Source: Kiritimatiellia bacterium (lineage in GTDB: Bacteria > Verrucomicrobiota > Kiritimatiellia > RFP12 > UBA1067). From it: a stretch of 64,000 nucleotides of DNA. The stretch is taken from assembly GCA_017454745.1 (NCBI GenBank), contig JAFTCL010000018.1:1-64000 (forward strand), written 5' to 3'. Position numbers and translations under genes: made by a program. Below are positions 36,125 through 42,970 of the stretch, piece by piece (the stretch's first letter is position 1; every line of letters begins with the position of its first letter). The notes under the pieces are model-generated. The model made no database searches, was not told the origin of the DNA, and saw only the letters and a program-made list of their open reading frames with translations.

Positions 36125-36154
36125 TTGACATCCATCCGCCTGAAATGTTATTAT
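36125..36154 (+). promoter_or_regulatory. Strong promoter of the 36-42 kb island
   Basis: A perfect TTGACA (36125-36130), 18-nt spacer and TATTAT (36149-36154). The first downstream ATG lies 9 nt after the -10 box. This is the only convincing promoter before the secreted metallopeptidase and duplicated genes. Confidence 0.65.
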
Positions 36155-36163
36155 ATTCATATT

Positions 36164-36289
36164 ATGAATGTGTTTTTTACAAATTCATTATTTGGATGTA
36201 TTGGTTTGTTCTCACACCTCACTGGAATAGGTGGTGGATTTTTATTTGGCTCTGAAATAATGACGATGAAGGAGTCTGGTTTTGCATAG
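36164..36289 (+). CDS. Possible 41-aa leaderless leader peptide
   Basis: The ATG at 36164 begins a 41-codon frame that ends at TAG 36287-36289. The product is hydrophobic and glycine-rich in the middle (SLFGCIGLFSHLTGIGGGF). The predicted transcription start is within a few bases of the ATG, so translation would be leaderless. Its end overlaps the TTG start of the next gene by 8 bp and contains that gene's AAGGAG site, which would allow coupling. It may equally be an untranslated leader; no homologue is known to me. Confidence 0.35.
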   Translation: MNVFFTNSLFGCIGLFSHLTGIGGGFLFGSEIMTMKESGFA

Positions 36290-39200
36290 GAACGATTTGT
36301 TAAAAAAATTGTTAAGGCAATTGATTTTGTGGACAATGACTGGAATGCTAGTCATCTACGCTGTTGATAAGCCTTCAAGGGGCGATAGTGGTGAACCCAG
36401 CCTACAGCCTCTTGCGGAAGGCGACACCAACAATGTTTCGCAAGAGGTGCGGGAGCTGACGGACTGCGAATACCTCGCCGGGGTGGCATGGCTGAATTGT
36501 GTGGCGGCGAATATAGCTTTGTTATCCGCGCCGACAAATGCGGCAGTGCGCGAACAATGGCGGATCCGTGGCGCCATGGACGAGAGTTTTGTGTTCACCA
36601 ACGCTGTCGTGCCGGGCGCGTGGGGCGGTAGGGCGCGGGTGTTTTCTTCAGGATCGGTCCGTACTTCCGGAGGGGCTAAATTTTCACCGCTGAACCATCC
36701 ACTTGGATTTGTGCCGGAAGTCAATTGGTATGCCGCCGGCGTAACAAGTTATTGGTGGGCGGCGGAATCGCCGACAAACCTGACCATGTGCTGGGAGAAC
36801 GCGCTTCCGGATTGGGACACCAACCGTGCGGTCACGGCGCAGTGCGGCTTTGGCACAAGTGGGCAATTCTTCTACCGTTATGACCTTCGGAATGTTCCCG
36901 CCGCCGAACGGGCGGGGTGGGCAAAACCGGTCGTCACATGCGTCAGCAACGCCCCCGCGTTGGACGGATATTTTCTGCCGGGTAATTTTTCAGCTCTGTT
37001 GGAGGAAACGGGCGCGGCTGAGCTGCGCGGTGTGGCGTTCGGCGACCTGCTGACCGGCGCAAGGGCTAACCGCGATTTTGACGGCGACGGGCTGTCGGAC
37101 TCTGAAGAACTGTTCCGGTTTGGCACCGACCCCCGTAACCCTGACACTGACGGGGATGGGCTGCTTGACGGGGAAGAGACCGACGCAGGAACGGATCCTT
37201 TGGCGTGGTTCAGTTTGGGAGCCACCAATGACCTAGTGGCGGTTCGCGGGTTCAGTGCCGACGGCGCGGTTCCGTCAGAGGTTCCCGGACGCGGCCGTCT
37301 GGTGGTTACTGCGCGTCTCTGCGGATCCGGCTTTAACGGCTGCGCAGCAATCCGCATCGGCGACGCCGTCATTCCAGTTATGCCGGAAACCAACACGACA
37401 TTTGGGGTCTCCATACCTTGTGACACCGACGTTGACATGATGCTTGTGACTGTCACGACGTTGTCGGAAGAGGCTTACGCCGATGTGCGGATCGACGCGC
37501 TCGATCCTTTGCTGATACGTGACCCGGACGAAAAGTTTGTCCGCCATGAAAACACCTACGGCCTGATCCCGGCGCATGGGCTGCTGAACAGTTGGGGGGA
37601 CTCGTGGACGTTGCGCATGCCAGCCTACCGCGTCACCCCGAATCACCTTTGCCGACACGAAGCTGGTACACTGCGGGTGGAGAGTAAAGATAATATGGTG
37701 CGATTCGCTTGGCCATTTGGTGAGACGGAGTACACTCCACAGATTGAATATGTGGCTACCGCCGGTAGTCGCGGCGCTGACATCGCGGTGGACTGTTTAC
37801 TTTCAGCGTACCCGCCGGAAGGGTGGATTGAAGTCTCTGCCCCTTATTACACCCATGCGCACGATTGCAACCCCGGCGATAAAACTCAAACGCCGGTTGC
37901 TCCGAAAGAACCTCCACTCATGGTGTGCGGATGCGCTGCCGGCTGTAACGGCGGTTGCAGTTGTCCGGAACCCAACTGCAATTGTGGAGATATGGAATGG
38001 CTGCCGGAGACCTATGTTGATTCCAGTGGGGCGACCAACAGTTTCGTTATTGTTGATTTGCCAGCTACCAACTTGATTGTAAATGGCGCAATAATGGTTG
38101 AGCCGATTACCCGCAGTGCTGACAATCCGGACAACTGTCAGCTGTGCGGCTGCCCGCGTGGGGGGAGTGGCGGCATTGGGGCATCGATTTACCGAGTTAC
38201 GCCGGGAATCAGTGTCGCGGCGGCGAACGGCGATGAGGGATGGAGCTTTGAGGTTTCCGGCGTCTCGGGAAGCACCAACGTCAATAGTGATGTGTTCGTC
38301 TATTACCGGGGGGGCGTTTTCTACCGCCGGCATGTCTCCGTGCTGGGAGGAGATATTTCGTTTGTAGAGACTATACCTGATGGTTCGGCAACCAATGTGC
38401 TGTGCTATGCCAATGTGCCGGTGCGTATAGGCACCGGAAACCTTCGTTTGCCGACTGGTTCTGTGGAGTTTGAGTTTAGCGGCTTTGGATGTTCGCTCGC
38501 GGTCTCCAACCGGGTAACCGGAATCTTTGACACATTTTTGGACGGAAGCAACACGCTTTTTGCGGTCAAAAGTATCGGCGAGTGGACAGACAATTATTGC
38601 GACACCAACGGAGTGGCAAGTGCAGAATTGTTACCGTTGGTCGGTGGACAGATGTCGCTGACGATGGGTTTCCAGCCGGATTCGGGGAATCCGGTTGTTC
38701 TGGACAAACTGGAGTTCACTGCGGTGTCGGTAGTGTTCGAGGCGGTAAATTGTTCGACCAACCGCAACGGTTTAGTGTACAATCCAGCGGCTGTGAAGAC
38801 TGGCGGGTACGGTGTGTTTCGGATTGAGTATTGGCCGGACGATACCGACATTGGCATATCGTGGTCAACATCCAGCACTGTCGCGGAGGTGTCGACTCAC
38901 TACCGTGGCCTAGGGGCGGATTATGCCGTGGTGCGCGGCAGGCATACCGGCGATTTTACTCTGACGGCGACACTTTCCAATATGCTTGGCGTGCCGGAAC
39001 ACCCACACATTAGAGCCGAAGTCCTGCCGGTAACGCAAACACCATTGCACTTTTACGTTATGCGGGATAATAGAGTGCCGATTGCCGATCCCACGACAAT
39101 TAGCAACATGGTTGCAGGTGTGAATCTAATTTATGCTCAAGCGGCAATGGAATTTTACGTGGCGGATATTTATGATATGGATGAGAATTTCTGCACCCGT

Positions 39201-39710
39201 TGGCCGCAGAAACCTAAAAGGCAAGATGTGTTAGAATTGTTCTCATCTACAAATGTTGTTGACGGATTGGAAATTTATGTAGTTACATCATTGCATGATA
39301 ATGTAGAAGGGTATGGAGCGCGAATTACATTGCCATCCGACAATAATGACAAATTAGGATTAGCGATAAAAATAACTGCGCGAGATTTAACGCAAGTGTT
39401 AGCTCATGAGATAGGACATAGTTGCGGACTTAACGATATTTATATTGGTACATCTGTAGAAATGTTGAAACGCCCTACACCAGCAACTATACAAAATGAA
39501 AATTGGACAGGAGGTTTCTCACGAGGGTATCTTCCAGAAGACCTTTGCCATCATAGTGTAGTGATGAGGTTGTTGATGCACGGCATCCATATAGGAAATC
39601 ATTGTGATATTCCGGTTATTGGTTTGAAAGGCGCTGAAAGTTATACAAGTGGTTTGTTCGGTTTGATATCGGTAGGCTTGGACAGCATGAACAGGAATCC
39701 GCACCATTAA
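36282..39710 (+). CDS. Large secreted protein with TSP3 repeats and C-terminal HEIGH metallopeptidase
   Basis: A 1,142-aa protein starting at TTG 36282, supported by AAGGAG seven bases upstream. An N-terminal hydrophobic segment (LLRQLILWTMTGMLVIYAV) should export it. TSP3-like calcium repeats lie at about 263-310 (DFDGDGLSDSEEL, DTDGDGLLDGEE). Two cysteine clusters follow, CGCAAGCNGGCSCPEPNCNC near 548-567 and CQLCGCPRG near 620, then beta-rich regions of unknown type. The C-terminus holds LAHEIGHSCGLND (zinc ligands H1042, H1046 and perhaps D1052), a metzincin-like peptidase site. From about 39050 the DNA becomes AT-rich while the first three quarters are GC-rich, so the peptidase domain may be a separate acquisition. 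Function is unknown. Confidence 0.75.
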   Translation: MHRNDLLKKLLRQLILWTMTGMLVIYAVDKPSRGDSGEPSLQPLAEGDTNNVSQEVRELTDCEYLAGVAWLNCVAANIALLSAPTNAAVREQWRIRGAMDESFVFTNAVVPGAWGGRARVFSSGSVRTSGGAKFSPLNHPLGFVPEVNWYAAGVTSYWWAAESPTNLTMCWENALPDWDTNRAVTAQCGFGTSGQFFYRYDLRNVPAAERAGWAKPVVTCVSNAPALDGYFLPGNFSALLEETGAAELRGVAFGDLLTGARANRDFDGDGLSDSEELFRFGTDPRNPDTDGDGLLDGEETDAGTDPLAWFSLGATNDLVAVRGFSADGAVPSEVPGRGRLVVTARLCGSGFNGCAAIRIGDAVIPVMPETNTTFGVSIPCDTDVDMMLVTVTTLSEEAYADVRIDALDPLLIRDPDEKFVRHENTYGLIPAHGLLNSWGDSWTLRMPAYRVTPNHLCRHEAGTLRVESKDNMVRFAWPFGETEYTPQIEYVATAGSRGADIAVDCLLSAYPPEGWIEVSAPYYTHAHDCNPGDKTQTPVAPKEPPLMVCGCAAGCNGGCSCPEPNCNCGDMEWLPETYVDSSGATNSFVIVDLPATNLIVNGAIMVEPITRSADNPDNCQLCGCPRGGSGGIGASIYRVTPGISVAAANGDEGWSFEVSGVSGSTNVNSDVFVYYRGGVFYRRHVSVLGGDISFVETIPDGSATNVLCYANVPVRIGTGNLRLPTGSVEFEFSGFGCSLAVSNRVTGIFDTFLDGSNTLFAVKSIGEWTDNYCDTNGVASAELLPLVGGQMSLTMGFQPDSGNPVVLDKLEFTAVSVVFEAVNCSTNRNGLVYNPAAVKTGGYGVFRIEYWPDDTDIGISWSTSSTVAEVSTHYRGLGADYAVVRGRHTGDFTLTATLSNMLGVPEHPHIRAEVLPVTQTPLHFYVMRDNRVPIADPTTISNMVAGVNLIYAQAAMEFYVADIYDMDENFCTRWPQKPKRQDVLELFSSTNVVDGLEIYVVTSLHDNVEGYGARITLPSDNNDKLGLAIKITARDLTQVLAHEIGHSCGLNDIYIGTSVEMLKRPTPATIQNENWTGGFSRGYLPEDLCHHSVVMRLLMHGIHIGNHCDIPVIGLKGAESYTSGLFGLISVGLDSMNRNPHH

Positions 39711-39717
39711 GGAGGCG
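39674..39717 (+). repeat. 44-bp direct repeat, copy 1 (duplication scar)
   Basis: It covers the last 12 codons and stop of the metallopeptidase gene and the GGAGG of the next gene. Forty-two of 44 bases are repeated at 40764-40807 before the paralogue. Confidence 0.9.
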
Positions 39718-39721
39718 TATC

Positions 39722-40744
39722 ATGACAAAATTATTTTTTTTAACGATAACTTATTTATCAGTAACGATTGGAATTGTTGATGCCGAATGTTCTTTTGAAT
39801 CTCTGGTTTCTCACATATCTAGCGGGATTGGCACGATTGATGATACAGAGTCGTTTGAGGGACATATAGTTTGGCTTTCGGAAAATCAGATCGATCGCGC
39901 AATGTTAAGGAAAGCTGCATGGCAGATTTTTGAAGAAAGCACGAAATTAATAAATAATCCTAATACTACAGATTATCTTCGTTATGCCGGTGAGACTGGA
40001 CAATCAATTGCGATTGATTATTTGGCACTTTGTTCTGACGAGACCGATTGTAAGAAATTAGAAAAAATATATCGGAACAATAAATGTAATGATAATAGTA
40101 GGATTGATGCTTTTTTTGCGCATCTTTTTTCTGTAGGGGAGGATGATGCGGAACAGGTGGTCGATCAGTTGTCGGACTATGAGGTGTTCCCCCGCCAATT
40201 GCGACTGGCATTTTATAACAGTGGTGTCCGGCTGGCGTACGAATGGGCAACGCCGCAAAAAAAGGCGGCAATCGCCAGTGCATTCAAAAGAGTAATTGCT
40301 GGGGAGAACGATTACCGCATGTTTATCACCTGCGACAGTTTGATGAAGTCGTTTTTTAAAGACTACGCCAAGTCGAGGTTCCGATTGGAGTTTATCCAGC
40401 AGTTTGATCCACCCGCAGACAACGAAGCACTGCGCCAAGCGTTAAATCGAGCGATTGCGGAGTGTACCAACCCCAAAGTAAAAGTGGAACCGCCGGTTAT
40501 CACAATCCATAACTATCCGCCATACATAAGCTATGAGGAGACGGTGCTGGCCGGGAAGGGTATTCCTGAAATTAAGAAAATCGCTGATATGTTTGTTCAA
40601 TTCGAAAAAGGAGCGGTCGGTGCGACGCAGACAACAGAGAAAACACATTCTGATCGTCATTGGTTTCTTTGGGTTGCAGCAACTGGGGTTGGGACTGTGG
40701 CTATTTGCGTGATTGTATCCTTGTTCACTCGGAAGGGGAAATAA
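39722..40744 (+). CDS. Membrane-anchored hypothetical protein, paralogue A
   Basis: A 340-aa protein of unknown family. It has an N-terminal signal peptide (MTKLFFLTITYLSVTIGIVDA), a helical, extracytoplasmic body and a single C-terminal membrane helix (WVAATGVGTVAICVIVSLF) ending in a basic RKGK tail. Shared blocks with the next gene include ID..LLR.AAW, GETGQSI, FFAHLFS, AIAECTNPKVKV and YPPYISYEET.LAGKGIPEI; identity is roughly 40-45% by eye. The DNA is AT-rich in the first half compared with the surroundings. The strong GGAGG site is shared with its duplicate. Genetic linkage to the secreted peptidase suggests a partner or substrate, not more. Confidence 0.75.
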   Translation: MTKLFFLTITYLSVTIGIVDAECSFESLVSHISSGIGTIDDTESFEGHIVWLSENQIDRAMLRKAAWQIFEESTKLINNPNTTDYLRYAGETGQSIAIDYLALCSDETDCKKLEKIYRNNKCNDNSRIDAFFAHLFSVGEDDAEQVVDQLSDYEVFPRQLRLAFYNSGVRLAYEWATPQKKAAIASAFKRVIAGENDYRMFITCDSLMKSFFKDYAKSRFRLEFIQQFDPPADNEALRQALNRAIAECTNPKVKVEPPVITIHNYPPYISYEETVLAGKGIPEIKKIADMFVQFEKGAVGATQTTEKTHSDRHWFLWVAATGVGTVAICVIVSLFTRKGK

Positions 40745-40763
40745 TCCACTCTGTCGTATGTAT

Positions 40764-40807
40764 AGGCTTGGACAGTATGAACCGGAATCCGCACCATTAA
40801 GGAGGCG
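40764..40807 (+). repeat. 44-bp direct repeat, copy 2 (orphan gene tail)
   Basis: This intergenic stretch repeats the end of the metallopeptidase gene, stop codon and ribosome-binding site, with two mismatches. There is no gene reading into it, so it is the scar of a tandem duplication. Confidence 0.9.
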
Positions 40808-40809
40808 AA

Positions 40810-41838
40810 ATGAAAAAACTACTATTTATAATATCATTTGTCGCAATCACCTTGTCTCGTGCTATTGGCTACGAAGGTGATTTTGATGATGTTGTTTCCC
40901 GTTTAAGCGCAATGCGTGGGATGATTGACGCAAGTTTCATTGAAGACAGAATAATTTGGCTTTCAGATAATAAGATTGACCGCAATTTGTTGCGTATGGC
41001 GGCATGGAAGGTTTTTAACGACAGCACCCAATTACGCCAGAAAGTTAATGCAACGGATTCAGAATTGTATTGTGGAGAAACCGGGCAATCGATAATGCTT
41101 AACATATTAGCGTCTTGCGCCGTTCCTAGCGATTGGACAATTTTTGAATCCATGTATTTAAATCATTCTGAAGATAAAAATGTCCGCTTTAACGCTTTTT
41201 TTGCGCATCTCTTTTCTACAAATGCAGACAATGTTGAATCGGTGATTATGCGGCTGTCGAATCATGAAGTATTTCCAATTTCGTTACGACAATATTTGTA
41301 TAGTAGTGGGATATGCCTAGTGTACCAATGGTCTGTCCCTGATAAAAGAAAAGCCATTGCGGCTGCATTTAAGAATGTAATCAAGTATGAGGGTGATGAT
41401 AAGTGGATGTTTCTTATTTGCGACGATATGCTAAAATTCCTTTACGAGGATTATGCCCGGTCTGAATATCGGCGGGATTTTATCGGACAGTTTCTAAAGA
41501 CTCCTTTTAATGAGAATGAATCCAAACGTCTAAAACCATATTTTGAACAGGCCATCGCCGAATGCACCAATCCAAAAGTTAAAGTTAAACCATCTTTGGA
41601 AAAGGACTACCTTTATCCACCATACATCAGCTATGAGGAGACGATACTGGCTGGCAAAGGGATTCCGGAGATTAAGAAAATGGTTGATGAGTTCCGAAAC
41701 GGCGGCGACGTGCTGCAGGAAACAGAAAAAACCAAGCAAACTTTGTCTGCGTGGACTATTTCAACAACGACGGCTTTCGTTATTGTTGTCGTGGTTGGGG
41801 TGATAGCTGTTTGGAGGAAGATACGAAAAAGGGAATAG
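40810..41838 (+). CDS. Membrane-anchored hypothetical protein, paralogue B
   Basis: A 342-aa tandem paralogue of the preceding gene with the same layout: signal peptide (MKKLLFIISFVAITLSRAIG), helical body, C-terminal helix (TTTAFVIVVVVGVIAVW) and a basic tail RKIRKRE. The gene is AT-rich throughout. The two proteins keep a strongly conserved segment near residue 265-285 (YPPYISYEET, LAGKGIPEIKK), the best candidate for a functional site. Sequence between is well diverged, so the duplication is old or under diversifying change. Function unknown. Confidence 0.75.
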   Translation: MKKLLFIISFVAITLSRAIGYEGDFDDVVSRLSAMRGMIDASFIEDRIIWLSDNKIDRNLLRMAAWKVFNDSTQLRQKVNATDSELYCGETGQSIMLNILASCAVPSDWTIFESMYLNHSEDKNVRFNAFFAHLFSTNADNVESVIMRLSNHEVFPISLRQYLYSSGICLVYQWSVPDKRKAIAAAFKNVIKYEGDDKWMFLICDDMLKFLYEDYARSEYRRDFIGQFLKTPFNENESKRLKPYFEQAIAECTNPKVKVKPSLEKDYLYPPYISYEETILAGKGIPEIKKMVDEFRNGGDVLQETEKTKQTLSAWTISTTTAFVIVVVVGVIAVWRKIRKRE

Positions 41839-42692
41839 TTTGCATTTGCCTCAGCACGTTGGGGTTTTCGCTGATGGCCATGTTCGTGCGGATGGCGGAT
41901 AATTGCGGCGAGCCGCTTCCCGCCATACAAAAGGCGTTTTTCCGCAATTTGGTCGCCTGCGCCATTGCCTGTTCCGTTCTTTTCCGTAACAAAGCCGGTT
42001 TGTCCGGTCTTAGTTTCGGGCTGCAACCCCGGCAATGGATGGATCTGGTTCTGCGCTCGTCTTTCGGCACGGCCGGGATTTTCGCCAACTTCTACGCCAT
42101 TTCCCATATCCCGATTGCGGACGCGATCGCGCTCAACAAAACCGCGCCGTTTTTCACGCTGGTGTTCAGCTGGCTGCTGGTCGGCGAACGGATGGGAATG
42201 CGGCAGACCTTGTGCGTGCTGGGGGCTTTTGCCGGGGCGTTGTTCGTTATCAAACCCGGACTGTCGGGAAGTCTCACCCTGCCGTCGGCGGTGGGTCTGC
42301 TCAGCGGGTTCTGCGCCGGGGCGGCGTACGCTTTCCTTCACCGGTTGGGAAAGGCGGGGGTCAACGGGGCTTTCATCATCCTGTTCTTCTCGGCATTTTC
42401 CTGCGCCGCCTGCGTCCCGTTCATCGCGGCCGATTACCATGCCATGAATCCGGCGCAACTGCTAGCCTTAACCGGCGCCGGCGCCTGCGCGGCAATCGGG
42501 CAGTTCGGCATCACCTGGGCGTACCGGTTGGCGGAACCCCGGCAGGTGGCGGTGTTCGATTATTCCGGCATCATCTTTTCGGCGATTCTCGGATTCGCGG
42601 CGTTCGGACAAATCCCGGACGGCTGGAGTTTCCTCGGTTTTGCCGTAATCATCGCGATGGCGGCGGTGCTGAACCGGCGCAAAACGAAATGA
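41811..42692 (+). CDS. EamA/DMT-superfamily transporter
   Basis: A 293-aa integral membrane protein with ten hydrophobic helices in two EamA repeats, of the drug/metabolite transporter family. Substrate is unknown. The start is placed at TTG 41811, preceded by GGGGTGAT, because it directly precedes the first helix (GIVCICLSTLGFSLMAMFVR) and gives the usual length; the ATG at 41751 would add 20 polar residues inside the upstream gene. It overlaps paralogue B by 28 bp, which implies coupling, but the return to GC-rich sequence suggests it belongs to the core genome. Confidence 0.85.
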   Translation: MEEDTKKGIVCICLSTLGFSLMAMFVRMADNCGEPLPAIQKAFFRNLVACAIACSVLFRNKAGLSGLSFGLQPRQWMDLVLRSSFGTAGIFANFYAISHIPIADAIALNKTAPFFTLVFSWLLVGERMGMRQTLCVLGAFAGALFVIKPGLSGSLTLPSAVGLLSGFCAGAAYAFLHRLGKAGVNGAFIILFFSAFSCAACVPFIAADYHAMNPAQLLALTGAGACAAIGQFGITWAYRLAEPRQVAVFDYSGIIFSAILGFAAFGQIPDGWSFLGFAVIIAMAAVLNRRKTK

Positions 42693-42716
42693 ATACGCCG
42701 CATGCCGCTTTGAATT

Positions 42717-42746
42717 TTGACAAATTCCGAACGGATCTTGTATAAT
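42717..42746 (+). promoter_or_regulatory. Perfect consensus sigma-70 promoter
   Basis: TTGACA (42717-42722), 18-nt spacer, TATAAT (42741-42746), both perfect matches. It drives a truncated gene (42775-42963). Confidence 0.8.
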
Positions 42747-42774
42747 GCCTGCGTTTTTGGAAGGACAGACGTTT

Positions 42775-42963
42775 ATGAGGTTTTTAGGGATTTTAATGGC
42801 GATGGCGGCTTGCTTTACGACTGCGCTCGGGGCGGAAAATCACGCCGATCAGGTGGTGGCTGAAATACTGGGCAACGTGGTGAAACTCAAGGCGGCTCGA
42901 CCCGACGCGGTGCCGATGGCGTTTTGGGATTTCGACGGCACGATTTTGGTGGTGCCGCGGTAA
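42775..42963 (+). pseudogene. Truncated secreted HAD-family phosphatase gene
   Basis: A 62-codon frame with AAGGA nine bases before the ATG, a signal peptide (MRFLGILMAMAACFTTALGA) and then a helix leading to AFWDFDGTIL, the DxDGT nucleophile motif of haloacid-dehalogenase phosphatases. The frame stops three codons later and nothing of the remaining HAD fold (cap, motifs II-IV) follows; metH ends 8 bp beyond on the other strand. Expression signals are intact, so the loss of the rest looks like a deletion. Confidence 0.75.
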
Positions 42964-42970
42964 GGCGGCC

